A DNA stretch of 64,000 bases from DASXAI01 sp963798445 (GCA_963798445.1 CAWCTH010000002.1:558001-622000); one strand, 5' to 3'. Counted from the stretch's first letter, positions 37,138 through 47,713 are shown. A program made the numbers and translations. The notes: generated from the sequence alone by a model not told the origin.

Positions 37138-38864
37138 TCGCGCTCCTCCGTGCGTCGATCGAGCCACGTTAGCAACTGCTCCGCCGCCGCCGGCCCCGTC
37201 TCGGCGCCGTCGAGCCGCTCGATCAGCACCTTGTACCGGGCGTGGTCACGGGCCTGCGAGAAATCGCCGCGCATGGCCTCCAGCCGCCGCTTGGCGGCCA
37301 CACCGATGAGGTAACGGGCATGACGATCGGGATCTTCGTCGACGTCGGTGACGGCCAACCGCTCCAGCGCCTCGCGGGTGGCGGGATCGGCCAGCTCCAT
37401 CGCTTTGCGGGCGTCGCCGTGGGCGTCGGCCAGGGCCCGGAAGGTGGCGAGGTGCTGCTCGTCGACGAACAGGGATTCCACCAGCCACGGGGCGATGTCG
37501 TCCCAGCGATGCACCAGCAGGGCCAAGGCCACCGCTTCGGCGCTCTCGCGCGACGGGCGCTTGGGCAATGGCTCCACCCGGACGGGGCCGCGCCGGGCCA
37601 GCACCTTCATCAGCTCAGCGGCGGGTAGCCCGGTCTGGGCCGCGATCTCGCCCACGTAGAGGCGCTGCACGTTGTCGTCGGGGTGCTCGCGCACCACCTG
37701 CAGTGCGGCCTCGGCCAGCTTGGCCTTGGCTTCCGGCGAGCTGAGCGAGCCGCGCCGGAACACCTGATCGAGGCGGAAGCGCAGGAAGGGCGCGGCCTTC
37801 TCCACCGCTGCGCTCAACGCCACCGGATCGTCCTGGGCGAGCTGGCCGGGATCGGCGCCGGCGGGCATGCGGGCCACGCTCACCTCGATCTCGTACTTCT
37901 TCTCCCACTCGTAGAAGCGGGCCGCCGCGCCCTGGCCGGCCTCGTCGGCGTCGAAGGCCAGCACCACGCGCCGGGCGAACCGCTTGAGCAGCCGTACGTG
38001 CTCCTCGGTGAGGGCGGTCCCGCAGGTTGCCACGGCGCGGGGCACACCCGCCTGCTGAAACCCGATCACGTCCGTGTAGCCCTCACATACCACCACCTGA
38101 TCGGCCGTCACGATGTCGGCTTTGGCCCAGTTGAGGCCATAGAGCGTCTTGGACTTGGCGTAGATACGCGTCTCGGGTGAGTTCTTGTACTTCGCCGGGT
38201 CGGCGCTGCCCGGCAGCACGCGGCCGCCGAAGGCCACGGGGTCACCACCCTCGCTGAAGATCGGGAACATCACCCGCGCTCGGAACGAGTCCTGCAGGCG
38301 GTCACGCCGGTTCACGAAGGCGAGGCCTGTGTCGCGCGCCACATCGTCGGGCAGCCGCAGGGCCTGGACCAGCGCATCCCAGTCGTCGGGCGCCCAGCCG
38401 AGCTGGTAGGTGCGGGCCACGTCGCCGCCGATGCCCCGGCTGCGGAGGTAGTCGCGCGCCGGCCGGGCCTCGGGCGATTCCAGCAAGCGGTGGTGGTACC
38501 AGTCGACCGCCTTGGCCATGGCGTCCACCAGCACGGAGCGCCGCTGGCGCTCGCGCCCCTCGCCGCCGGTCGTGTAACGCAACTGGATGCCGGAACGATG
38601 GGCCAGCCATTCCACCGAGCCGACGAAGTCGAGGTGCTCCATCTCCCGCACGAAGGAGATGACGTCGCCGCCGGCGTTGCACCCGAAGCACTTGAAGATC
38701 CCGAGCGTCTCGTTCACCCCGAACGAGGGCGTCTTCTCGGCGTGGAACGGACACAATCCGACCCAGCGGGTCCCCACCCGGCGAAGCTGGACGTAGTGCT
38801 GGACGACGTCGACGAGGGGGACGCTGGCACGCACCCGCTCGATGTCCTCATCGACGATCCCCAC
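37134..38864 (-). CDS. dnaG: DNA primase DnaG
   Basis: A 576-residue primase. The N-terminal zinc domain has Cys38, His41, Cys59 and Cys62 (GLCPFHAEKTPSFGVNE, IFKCFGCNAGGD). The core follows with the Toprim site (VVCEGYTDVIGFQ and VLAFDADEAGQG). The C-terminal helical part binds the DnaB helicase. It makes the RNA primers for replication. The stop overlaps the sigA start (GTGA). Confidence 0.95.
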
Positions 38865-38932
38865 CCATCACAGGCTACCGGCCGGGTGTGACGCCAGGCT
38901 GTGAAAGTTGGCGCGCCAGTGACGGTTCGGCG

Positions 38933-39910
38933 CTAATCGCGTGCTGTTTGCGCAGCCTCGTCACGCTTGTTCTTGCGCAGCGAGAGCAAGATCGACACCA
39001 GCAGGATGGCGCCGATCAGCGACAGCGAGAGCGGCGTCGGGATGTGGTACCAGTGCGACGCGATCATCTTGAGGCCGACGTACACGAGGATGAGGGCGAG
39101 GCCCTGCTGGAGGTACTCGAAGCGGTCGTGCCAATCGGCCAGCAAGAAGTAGAGGGCGCGCAGACCCAAGATGGCGAAGGCGTTCGACGCGAACACGATG
39201 TACTGCTCCCGGCTCACGGCCAGCACCGCAGGCACGGAGTCGACGGCGAACACCACGTCGGTGGTCTCGATCAGCACCAGCACCGCGAACAGTGGCGTGG
39301 CGAGCAGCTTGGCGTTCTCGCGCGTGAAGAGCTTCTGGCCGTCGTAGTCAGACGTCGACGGCACCAGCTTGCGCACGACCTTCAACACCGGGTTGTTCTC
39401 CGGATGCACCTCCTCGTCCTTCTTCCGCACCAAGCGGGCACCGGTGAAGATGAGGAACGCGCCGAACACGAACAGGAGCCACTCGAAGCGGTCGAGCAGG
39501 GCGACGCCGGCGAAGATGAAGATGAGGCGCATCACCAACGCACCGAAGATCCCCCAGAACAGCACGCGGTGCTGGAACTGGCGAGGCACGGCGAAGTAGC
39601 CGAAGATCAACGCCCACACGAAGACGTTGTCGATCGACAGGCTCTTTTCGATCAGGTAGCCGGCGTAGTACTCACCGGATGCCTGGCCGCCGTACAGCGC
39701 GAAGATCACGAGCCCGAAGGCGAGGCCGATCCCGATCCACACCGAAGATTCGAGGGCTGCTTCCTTCGTGCCGATGGCGTGGGCGCGTCGATGGAAGACC
39801 AGGAGGTCGACCAACAACAGGACGAAGATCAGTCCGAACAGGCCGACCCATGCCCACCACTCGGCGTCGATCTGCGCGAAGTCGCCAGAAGTGGCTGCGA
39901 GCACAGACAT
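38933..39910 (-). CDS. TerC/Alx-family integral membrane protein
   Basis: A 325-residue protein with about eight to nine membrane helices. SLSIDNVFVWALIFG and ETTDVVFAVDSVPAVLA are the acidic membrane signatures of TerC/Alx-type transporters; these have been tied to manganese or tellurite handling. FASNAFAILGLRALYFLLADW is the other conserved stretch. It follows ppdK with 3 nt between, so it is probably in the same operon. Ion and direction of transport cannot be told from sequence. Confidence 0.88.
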   Translation of the reverse strand: MSVLAATSGDFAQIDAEWWAWVGLFGLIFVLLLVDLLVFHRRAHAIGTKEAALESSVWIGIGLAFGLVIFALYGGQASGEYYAGYLIEKSLSIDNVFVWALIFGYFAVPRQFQHRVLFWGIFGALVMRLIFIFAGVALLDRFEWLLFVFGAFLIFTGARLVRKKDEEVHPENNPVLKVVRKLVPSTSDYDGQKLFTRENAKLLATPLFAVLVLIETTDVVFAVDSVPAVLAVSREQYIVFASNAFAILGLRALYFLLADWHDRFEYLQQGLALILVYVGLKMIASHWYHIPTPLSLSLIGAILLVSILLSLRKNKRDEAAQTARD

Positions 39911-39913
39911 CGC

Positions 39914-42554
39914 CTAGCGCGTGTCACCACCCGCACCGATGACGGCTTGGGCCGCGGCCAAGCGGGCGATCGGGACACGGAACGGCGAGCACGACACGTA
40001 GTCGAGCCCGGCGTCGTAGAAGAGGGCGATCGACTCGGGGTCGCCACCGTGCTCACCGCAGACACCGAGCTTCAAATCGGGCTTCACGGAGCGGCCGCGC
40101 TCGCGCCCCGATGCGCACGAGCTCGCCCACACCGGTCTGGTCGATGGTCTCGAACGGGTTGCGCTTCAGCAACCCGAGCTCGAGGTAGGCCGGCATCATG
40201 CGACTCTCCACGTCGTCGCGGCTGAAGCCGAACGTCATCTGGGTGAGGTCGTTGGTGCCGAAGGAGAAGAAGTCGGCTTCCTCGGCGATCTCGTCGCCGC
40301 ACAGCGCGGCGCGAGGCGTCTCGATCATGGTGCCGATGGTGACCTTGGGCTTGCGCTTCACCCCGGCGGTGGCCGCCTTGATGGCGTCCTGCACCCAGGT
40401 GCGGGCGAGGTGCAGCTCCTCACGGGTGACGGTGAGCGGGATCATGATCTCCACCACCGGCTTGCCGCCCTTGGCCACACGTTCGGCCGCCGCTTCCATG
40501 AGCGCTCGCACCTGCATGGCGTAGAGACCCGGCTTCACGACGCCCAGGCGCACACCGCGCGTGCCGAGCATGGGGTTGAACTCGTGCCAGTCGCGCGCCG
40601 CCTTCAGCAGGCGCTCCTCCTCGATGGAGAGGCCCTCGGTGGCCTTCTTCAGCTCCAGCTCGTCGACACGTGGCAGGAACTCGTGCAACGGCGGGTCGAG
40701 CAGGCGCACGGTGACGGGCAGGCCGTCCATCGCTTCGAGGATCTCCTCGAAATCGGCCTTCTGGACCCGGCGCAGATCTTCGAGGGCGGCGCCCTCCTCG
40801 GCCTCGGAGCCGGCGAGGATCATGCGGCGCACGACCGGCAACCGGTCCTCCGCCAGGAACATGTGCTCGGTGCGGCACAGCCCGATGCCCTCGGCGCCGA
40901 AGGAGCGGGCGTTGGCGGCGTCGGGACCGTTGTCGGCGTTGGCCCGCACGGCGAGATGGCCTTTGCGGACCTGGTCGGCCCATTTGAGGATGGTGTGGAA
41001 CTCGGCCGGCGGCTCGGCCGCCGAGAGCTGCACCTCACCGAGGATGACGTGCCCGGTGGAACCGTCGAGGGAGATGAGATCGCCTTCGTTCACGATCACG
41101 TCGCCGGCGGTGAACTGCCGGCCGGCGATCTTGATGGCGTCGGCACCGACCACGGCGGGCGTGCCCCACCCGCGGGCCACGACGGCGGCGTGGGACACGA
41201 GGCCGCCACGAGCGGTCAGGATGCCTCGGGCCACCATCATGCCGTGCACGTCTTCGGGACTGGTCTCGGTGCGCACCAAGATGACGTCCTCGCCGCGCTC
41301 GGCGGCGTCGGCGGCGTCGTCGGCGGTGAAGTAGGCCTTGCCGACGGCCGCACCGGGCGACGCCGCCAGACCCTTGGCGATCACCTTCAGGTTGGTGCTG
41401 GTGAACTGCGGGTGCAGCACCTGATCGAGGTGGTCGCCCGTGATGCGCTGGATGGCCTCTTCCTTGGAGATCCGCCACGCGCGGCCCTTGGTCATGTCGA
41501 CGGCCATGCGCAGCGCGGCGGCGCCCGTGCGCTTGCCCACGCGGGTCTGCAGCATCCAGAGCTTGCCCTGGTCGATCGTGAACTCGGTGTCGCACATGTC
41601 GTGGTAGTGCGCCTCGAGCCGGGCGAAGATGGCCAGCAGCTCGTCGTGCAGCAGCGGGAAGTGATGCCCCAGCGAGTCGAGGTCTTCGGTGTTGCGGATG
41701 CCGGCCACGACGTCTTCGCCCTGGGCGTTCACCAGGAAGTCGCCGTACGGCTTGTTCTCACCGGTGGCGGCGTTGCGGGTGAAGCCCACGCCGGTGCCTG
41801 AGTTGTCGTCGCGGTTGCCGAACACCATGGCCTGCACGTTGACCGCGGTGCCGAGGTCGTGGCTGATGCGCTCACGTACGCGATAGGCAATGGCCCGCGC
41901 CCCGTTCCACGAGCTGAACACCGCCTCGACGGCGCCGCGCAGCTGCGAGCGGGGGTCTTGCGGGAACGGCTTGCGCGTGTGCTCCTTCACCACCGCTTTG
42001 AACTGGGTGCACAGCTCGGCCAGCGCGTCGGCGGGGATCTCGGCGTCGTTGGCCACGCCGGCCTTGGCCTTGGCCTTCTCGAACGGCTCGTCGAAGGCGG
42101 CGCCGTCGATGCCGAGGACGATGCGGCCGTACATCGAGATGAAGCGCCGGTAGGAGTCATACGCGAAGCGCTCGTCGTTCGTGGCGGCGGCGAGACCCTT
42201 CACGCTGTTGTCGTTGAGACCGAGGTTCAGGACCGTGTCCATCATGCCCGGCATGGAGAACTTGGCGCCCGAGCGGACCGACACCAGCAGCGGGTCGGCG
42301 GCGTCGCCGAGGCGGCGGCCCATCTTCTTCTCGAGGCGGGTGAGGTGCTTGGCGATCTCGGCGTCGAGCCCGTCCGGCCAGCCCGAAGCCATGTAGGCGC
42401 GACAAGCGTCGGTGGTGATGGTGAAGCCGGCCGGTACCGGCAACTCGAGCACGCTCGTCATCTCGGCGAGGTTGGCGCCCTTGCCCCCCAGCAGATCCTT
42501 CATGTCCATGGGCGCGCGACGGTGCTTGTGATCGAAGGCATAAACGTAGGGCAC
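39914..42554 (-). CDS. ppdK: Pyruvate, phosphate dikinase, frameshifted near 40106
   Basis: Interconverts pyruvate + ATP + Pi and PEP + AMP + PPi. GTG 42554 begins VYAFDHKHRRA and the ATP-grasp domain (GGKGANLAEMTS). The catalytic phosphohistidine is in GGLVSHAAVVARGWG. The PEP/pyruvate barrel follows and ends ...RNPFETIDQTGVGELVRIG. At CCCC 40106-40109 the frame moves and continues as RERGRSVKPDLKLGVCGEHG with the catalytic Cys near GVCGEHGG, to a stop at 39914. Joined length ~880, normal for PPDK. The break at a C run suggests a sequencing error. terC follows. Confidence 0.9.
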
Positions 42555-42616
42555 GGGTTCAGCCTAATGGGCGGGGTGGGCGGCCAAACGGGGCGCGCAG
42601 TCGTACGATCGACGCG

Positions 42617-43765
42617 ATCAGCGACCGCCCAGCGTTCCGGATCTTCGGCTTCCCGGTCACCATCGCGCCCGGCTTCCTGTTCGGTCTACTGCTCCTCGCC
42701 GGATTGAACAGCCAGGATCCGTCGTTCGCCCTGGGCCTCGTCGCCGCCGTGGGCGTCTTCACGCTCGTGCACGAACTGGGCCATGCGCTGGCCGCTCGCC
42801 GGTTCGGGGCGGAATCCGAGATCTCCCTCAGCTTCCTGGTGGGTTGGGCGTCGTTCCGGCCGACGCGATACCTGTCGCGCGCCGAACGGATCGGCATCAC
42901 GGCCGCCGGGCCGGCCATACAGATCGTGCTCGGCTCGTTGTTGATCCTCGCGCTGGGGGCAGAGCCGTGGTCCTACACCGACGTGCGCTCGGACCCCGTG
43001 ACGCTGGCGCTGTGGTGGGCCGGACCGGTGCTGGGTCTGATCAACCTGCTGCCCCTCAACCCGATGGACGGCGGCAACATCTTCTCCACGCTGGTCGACG
43101 CCGTGATCCCGGGACGGGGCCGCCGCATCGTCGAGTGGTGGACGCTCATCGTCACCATCATCGCCATCGTGGCCGTCGTGCTGTCGCCCACGTATCGGCC
43201 GTGGGCCATCACCGTTGCCCTGTTCGCCGTCTGGACGGTGCGCTCCTTCACCGCCGGCCGGGCCCCCTCCCCGGATGCCGAGCAAGCAGCGCGGCGCGCC
43301 TTCCTCGCCGCCCAGGCGGCCGAGCGCGACGCCTGGACCACGGGGCGGCCGGGGTCCTTCCCGACGCCGTACTCGTCGTCGCCGTGGTTTCGCGCCCACG
43401 TGATGCACGAAGCGGGCCACGACGCCACGGCGCGCGGCCTCCTGGTGGAGGCGCTAGAGCGCGGCGGGGGCACGTGGGTGCCGCCGGTCGACGCCCCCAG
43501 CGAGCAGCTCGTGTCGCTCGTGGAGCTGATACCCGATCCGGCCCCGGTCGGTGATCTCCACGCCGGACTCGTGCTGCAGCGGGCGCTGCTGGACACCGGC
43601 TACCTGCGCCGCTCGGCCGACTACGGCGCCCGGCTCTACCAGAGCCACCCGCACCCGATGGTGGCCGAGTTGGTGGCCCACGCCCTCGGTCTGCTCGGCT
43701 ACGTCGACGCCGCCGACGGATGGCGCCAAGCCGCCGGCCCCGCCGGCCCCCCGCACGGCACCTGA
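42617..43765 (+). CDS. M50-type (site-2-protease-like) membrane metalloprotease
   Basis: Residues near the N-terminus carry FRIFGFPVTIAPGFLFGLL, a first membrane helix, then LVHELGHALAARRFG with the HExxH zinc motif, and later NLLPLNPMDGGN (the second metal motif, NxxPxxxxDG). It cleaves inside or near the membrane. The last ~140 residues (from about AWTTGRPGSF) look TPR-like. No ATG/GTG/TTG lies in frame before the first helix; ATC 42617 is the best-placed codon, while TTG 42704 would drop most of helix 1. The start is therefore uncertain. Confidence 0.75.
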   Translation: MSDRPAFRIFGFPVTIAPGFLFGLLLLAGLNSQDPSFALGLVAAVGVFTLVHELGHALAARRFGAESEISLSFLVGWASFRPTRYLSRAERIGITAAGPAIQIVLGSLLILALGAEPWSYTDVRSDPVTLALWWAGPVLGLINLLPLNPMDGGNIFSTLVDAVIPGRGRRIVEWWTLIVTIIAIVAVVLSPTYRPWAITVALFAVWTVRSFTAGRAPSPDAEQAARRAFLAAQAAERDAWTTGRPGSFPTPYSSSPWFRAHVMHEAGHDATARGLLVEALERGGGTWVPPVDAPSEQLVSLVELIPDPAPVGDLHAGLVLQRALLDTGYLRRSADYGARLYQSHPHPMVAELVAHALGLLGYVDAADGWRQAAGPAGPPHGT

Positions 43766-43877
43766 AGCTGTACACGCCGCCTCCTTGGCGGCGCATCCGA
43801 CGGTCGGCAGCGCGCTCGCCCGCTTCCGATGAGCACGACGGGCGACGATGTGAGTGCCCGGCCAGACGTTCGCGACC

Positions 43878-44025
43878 GGATCCCACGCTGAGTGGGTGTT
43901 TCGATGGCCGTTCTCGGTGCATCTGTGCTTCTCGGTGCAGAAGTGCCGCAAATTTGAGGCGCTCACGCACCGAGAACCGGCCACAGGAGCCGTCGCCGAC
44001 CACGCACCGCGACGACAACCCACCG
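43878..44025. repeat. Dispersed intergenic repeat, copy B
   Basis: The most regular copy. TTCTCGGTGC is at 43911-43920 and again at 43929-43938, with its perfect inverse GCACCGAGAA at 43967-43976, so the element has a direct and an inverted copy of the same 10-mer. It fills most of the 307-nt gap between the M50 protease and glyS (43766-44072), which has no other feature. See copies A and C. Confidence 0.8.
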
Positions 44026-44072
44026 ACCCCGAGCGTGATGAAAGCTGGTTCCGGACGACGTGCGCGCTGCCG

Positions 44073-45383
44073 TCAGTGGCCGAGGCGGGCGGCGATCTCG
44101 TCCACGAGGCGCTCGATGGGCACTCGGACCTGCTCAGTGGAGTCGCGATCGCGGATGGTCACGGCCTTGTCCTCCATCGACTCGAAATCGACGGTGACGG
44201 CCAGCGGCGTGCCGATCTCGTCCTGGCGCCGGTAGCGCCGGCCGATCGACTGGGTGTCGTCCTCGTCCACCATGTACCGGGGCCGCAGGAGACCGGCCAC
44301 GTCGTGGCTGAGGCTGAGCAACGGCTCCTTCTTCGACAGCGGCAGCACCGCCACCTCGTACGGGGCCAGTCGAGGGTGGAGGCGCAACACGACCCGCTTC
44401 TCGCCACCGATCTCGTCCTCGTCGTAGGCGGACAGCAGGAACGCCGCCATGGTGCGGGTGGCGCCGGCGGCAGGCTCGATCACATGGGGGACGTAGCGCT
44501 CGCCGGTGGCCTGGTCGAAGAACTCGAGCCGCTCGCCCGAGTGGGCGGCGTGCTGGGTGAGGTCGTAGTCGCCGCGGTTGGCGATGCCCTCCAGTTCGTC
44601 CCATCCCCACGGGAACCGGAACTCCACGTCGGAGGTGCCCGACGAGTAGTGCGACAGCTCGTCGGGGTCGTGGGCCCGCAGCCGGAGCTGCTCGGGCGGG
44701 ATGCCCAGATCGACGAACCACTGGAGGCGCTCGGCGCACCAGTACTCGTACCAGCGCGCCGACTCGGCCGGGGGCACGAAGTACTCCATCTCCATCTGCT
44801 CGAACTCACGCGTGCGGAAGATCCAGTTCTGCGGGGTGATCTCGTTGCGGAAGCTCTTGCCGACCTGGGCGATGCCGAAGGGCGGCTTCTTGCGGGTCGT
44901 CTGCAGCACGTTGGCGAAGTTCACGAACATGCCCTGCGCCGTCTCGGGGCGCAGGTAGGCAACGGCGGCGTCCTCCTCGACCGGCCCGGCGAAGGTCTTG
45001 AACATGAGGTTGAACTGGCGCGCCTCGGTGAAGCTGTCCTTGGACCCGCAGTGGGGGCAGGTGTGGGGATCGTCCAGCTTGTCGAGGCGGAACCGCTGCC
45101 GGCACACCTTGCAGTCGACGAGCGGGTCGGTGAAATTCTTGAGGTGACCCGAGGCCTCCCACACGGCCGGGGGCGACAGGATGGCGGCGTCGAGGCCGAC
45201 GATGTCGCCGCGCAGCTGCACCATGGAACGCCACCACGCGTCCTTCACGTTGCGCAGCAGCAGCACGCCGAGGGGGCCGTAGTCGTAGGTGGACCGGAAG
45301 CCGCCGTAGATCTCCGCCGACGGGAAGACGAAGCCTCGGCGCTTGCAGAGGTTGACGACCTGGTCGAGCTCGGTGGCGGCCAC
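44073..45383 (-). CDS. glyS: Glycyl-tRNA synthetase (homodimeric, class II)
   Basis: A 436-residue synthetase of the dimeric alpha2 type. Class II motifs: FVFPSAEIYGGFRSTYDYGPLG near the start, FRNEITPQNWIFRTREFEQMEMEYF (motif 2), PHVIEPAAGATRTMAAFLLSA (motif 3). A Cys-rich insert CKVCRQRFRLDKLDDPHTCPHCG around residues 93-115 binds zinc. It charges tRNA-Gly. GTG 45383. Confidence 0.93.
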   Translation of the reverse strand: MAATELDQVVNLCKRRGFVFPSAEIYGGFRSTYDYGPLGVLLLRNVKDAWWRSMVQLRGDIVGLDAAILSPPAVWEASGHLKNFTDPLVDCKVCRQRFRLDKLDDPHTCPHCGSKDSFTEARQFNLMFKTFAGPVEEDAAVAYLRPETAQGMFVNFANVLQTTRKKPPFGIAQVGKSFRNEITPQNWIFRTREFEQMEMEYFVPPAESARWYEYWCAERLQWFVDLGIPPEQLRLRAHDPDELSHYSSGTSDVEFRFPWGWDELEGIANRGDYDLTQHAAHSGERLEFFDQATGERYVPHVIEPAAGATRTMAAFLLSAYDEDEIGGEKRVVLRLHPRLAPYEVAVLPLSKKEPLLSLSHDVAGLLRPRYMVDEDDTQSIGRRYRRQDEIGTPLAVTVDFESMEDKAVTIRDRDSTEQVRVPIERLVDEIAARLGH

Positions 45384-45444
45384 CGCACCAGGGTATCGGG
45401 GGGCTCAGGTCCTACTTCGGGCGTTCCGGCGCTGCTCGCCGGCG

Positions 45445-46083
45445 CTAGCTCGCCGCCCGGAAGCGCACGACGAGGGCGATACCGGCCAGCGTGAAGAGGG
45501 CGCCGATGGTGACGAGCATCGCCGCCGGGGAACCCGTCGCCGGGAGCTGCTGCGGCGCCACCGCCGGACCCGGGACGGCGCCGGGCACGAGCTGCGTGGG
45601 CTCCACCGTCGGCTGCGTCGGCGGGGCGACCCAGATCGAGCCTCGCGGCATCGACGACGACGTGGACGCGAACGACGAGCTGGAACTCGGCGGCACGCTC
45701 GACGACGACGACGACGAGCTGGAGCTGGAGCTGGAACTGCTCGGCGGGACGCTGGACGACGAGCTGGAGCTGGAACTGCTCGGCGGGACGCTGGACGACG
45801 AGCTGGAGCTGGAACTGCTCGGCGGGACGCTGGACGACGAGCTGGAGCTGCTGGAGGAGCTCGGGGGCACGGACGAGGAGCTCGACGAGGAGCTGCTGGA
45901 CGTGTACGGCTCGCTCGACGACGTACTCGACGACTCTGTGGCCACCCCGAGGTTGGTGTTCACGATGGACGTGCTCGACGTCTGCGTGTCGGTTGCCGCG
46001 GCCGGGCCGACGAGCAGCGCGGACGCGCCGAACGCCACGCCGATCCCCAGCACGATCCATCCCGCTCTTTTCGACCGGTCCAT
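45445..46083 (-). CDS. Ser-rich LPXTG-anchored surface protein
   Basis: A 212-residue secreted protein. ATG 46083 has a strong GGAGGA ribosome site. Residues 1-30 form a signal peptide; residues about 45-130 are almost all Ser with spaced VPP; LPATG at about residue 180 is a sortase signal followed by a helix and RFRAAS. It would be linked to the cell wall by a sortase not seen here. The Ser-rich part is a tandem repeat; it may be glycosylated. No domain with binding or enzymatic activity is visible. Confidence 0.8.
   Translation of the reverse strand: MDRSKRAGWIVLGIGVAFGASALLVGPAAATDTQTSSTSIVNTNLGVATESSSTSSSEPYTSSSSSSSSSSVPPSSSSSSSSSSSVPPSSSSSSSSSSVPPSSSSSSSSSSVPPSSSSSSSSSSSSSSSVPPSSSSSFASTSSSMPRGSIWVAPPTQPTVEPTQLVPGAVPGPAVAPQQLPATGSPAAMLVTIGALFTLAGIALVVRFRAAS
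45717..45860. repeat. 39-bp tandem repeats in the Ser-rich gene
   Basis: A unit of 39 bp (13 codons, ten Ser then VPP on the minus strand) starting CTCGGCGGGACGCTGGACGA recurs about three times in near-identical form, with shorter related blocks around it. Such in-frame repeats change length by slippage or recombination, so the protein is likely to vary in length between strains. Confidence 0.75.
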
Positions 46084-46136
46084 GACGCTCCTCCGCTCTC
46101 GCCAGAAGACCTGAGTCGGAACGTACGCCGGTGATA

Positions 46137-46142
46137 TGTCAA
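46137..46142 (-). promoter_or_regulatory. Possible -35 element of the LPXTG gene
   Basis: TTGACA reads on the minus strand 54 nt before the LPXTG start, in a stretch less GC-rich than its surroundings. No clear TATAAT follows at 16-18 nt, so it is only a candidate. Confidence 0.25.
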
Positions 46143-46219
46143 TCTGACGAAGAAACGCACCGCGCGTGGCGAAATGGGCCAGATTGCCCACGTAGCGTGT
46201 GGGCCGTTCGACCTACTCG

Positions 46220-46933
46220 CTAGTGGTCGAGCATCGACACAGCCCGCAACCGGCGCTCGAGGTGGTGCTCCATCGACCGGATGGCCAGCACATCCACTTC
46301 GTGGGTGGCGGGTGATGACGGTTCGGCCAGCGCCCGCACCAGGTCGCCACCGAGGATGCGGCGCAGCAGCGCGAGGGCCCCGGGGCTGATGCCCACGCCC
46401 CGCCGGCAGGTGCGGCACAGGACCCCGCCCTGGTCCACGTCGAAGGCCACCAACAGCTCCGGCGAACCACACGACACGCACGCGTCGAGCTCGGGCCGCA
46501 GCCCGTCGTTGGCCAGCACCTTCCAGTAGAAGGCCGGCACCAGCAGCGGCGCCGGCTGGGCGGCCAGCGTGCGCAGCGCCCCCACGAGCATCTGGTACAG
46601 CCGGGGATCGGGCTCACCTTCCTGGGCCACCTGATCCACGACCTCGAGCAGGGCGACGGCGCGGGTGAGGCGATCGAGGTCCTCGCGCACCGAGCGCAGA
46701 TGGTCGATCGACTCGGCCTGGTTGATGACGTCGAGCTGGCGCCCCTCATACATCAGCAGGGACACGTGCGAGATGGGCTCGAGCCGGCCGCCGAACCGGC
46801 TCCTGGTCTTGCGCACGCCCTTGGCCACTGCCCGTACCTTGCCGTGGTGGGCCGTCATCAGCACGACGATGCGGTCCGTCTCGCCCAGCCGATAGGTGCG
46901 CAGCACGACGCCGGCGTCGCGGTAGAGGCTCAT
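46220..46933 (-). CDS. recO: DNA repair protein RecO
   Basis: A 237-residue protein that loads RecA by displacing SSB in gap repair. The OB-fold N-terminus begins SLYRDAGVVLRTYRLGETD with GVRKTRSRFGGRLEPISHV; the C-terminal zinc finger has CVSCGS and CRTCRRGVGIS. Start ATG 46933 overlaps the uppS stop (ATGA). Confidence 0.92.
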   Translation of the reverse strand: MSLYRDAGVVLRTYRLGETDRIVVLMTAHHGKVRAVAKGVRKTRSRFGGRLEPISHVSLLMYEGRQLDVINQAESIDHLRSVREDLDRLTRAVALLEVVDQVAQEGEPDPRLYQMLVGALRTLAAQPAPLLVPAFYWKVLANDGLRPELDACVSCGSPELLVAFDVDQGGVLCRTCRRGVGISPGALALLRRILGGDLVRALAEPSSPATHEVDVLAIRSMEHHLERRLRAVSMLDH

Positions 46934-47652
46934 GAGTCCAGTCCGCCGTAGCGGCGGTCGCGGCGTTGGAACTCGCGCACCGCCTCGGCCAGGTGGTGGC
47001 GGCGGAAGTCGGGCCACAGCACGTCGGTGAAGATGAGCTCGCTGTAGGCCAGCTGCCACAACAGGAAGTTGGAGATGCGGTACTCGCCCGATGTACGGAT
47101 GACGAGATCGGGATCGGGCATGTCGGGGTCGTAGAGGTGGCGGCGGATGGCTTTCTCGTCGATGTCCCCCGGCTTGGTGCCTTCGGCCACCAACGCCCGC
47201 ACCGCATCCACGATCTCGGCCCGGCCGCCGTAGTTGAAGGCGAACGTGAGCGTCATGCGGCGGTTGCTCTTGGTGAGGGCAATGGTCTCGTCCTGCTCGG
47301 TGATCAACCGCTTCGGCACCCGCCAGTCCCGCCGCCCGGAGAACCGGACCCGCACGCCCAGGTCGTTCAGCTCGCTGCGCCGGTCCCGCAAGATGGTGCG
47401 GTTGAAGTTCATGAGGTACCGCACCTCGTCGACCGGCCGCCGCCAGTTCTCCGTGGAGAAGGCGTAGACGGTGAGCCACTTGATGCCTAGCTCCAGGGCG
47501 CCGTAGACGACGTCGAACAGCGCCTCTTCCCCGGCGGCGTGACCGTCGGTTCGTTTGAGCCCTCGCTTCTGCGCCCACCGCCCGTTGCCGTCCATCACCG
47601 CCGCCACATGGACGGGGATCCGACGAGAATCGAGCCCTTCGAGCAGGCTCAC
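46930..47652 (-). CDS. uppS: Isoprenyl (undecaprenyl) diphosphate synthase
   Basis: A 240-residue cis-prenyltransferase that extends FPP for peptidoglycan carriers. HVAAVMDGNGRWAQKRGL carries the catalytic Asp21; SGEYRISNFLLWQLAYSEL and LWPDF near the end bind IPP-diphosphate. GTG 47652 starts close to this motif. recO follows by 4-nt overlap. Confidence 0.92.
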   Translation of the reverse strand: MSLLEGLDSRRIPVHVAAVMDGNGRWAQKRGLKRTDGHAAGEEALFDVVYGALELGIKWLTVYAFSTENWRRPVDEVRYLMNFNRTILRDRRSELNDLGVRVRFSGRRDWRVPKRLITEQDETIALTKSNRRMTLTFAFNYGGRAEIVDAVRALVAEGTKPGDIDEKAIRRHLYDPDMPDPDLVIRTSGEYRISNFLLWQLAYSELIFTDVLWPDFRRHHLAEAVREFQRRDRRYGGLDS

Positions 47653-47713
47653 GACGACATCACGTCGCGACGTTAGCCGTGTGCGGTGACACGGCGACGG
47701 TACCGTCGCCGTC

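Noticed and set aside
45491..46114. Acidic 207-codon plus-strand frame with GGTLDDELELELL repeats
   Set aside because: It is the complement of the Ser repeats of the LPXTG gene, which has a signal peptide, ribosome site and sortase motif; the plus frame has none.
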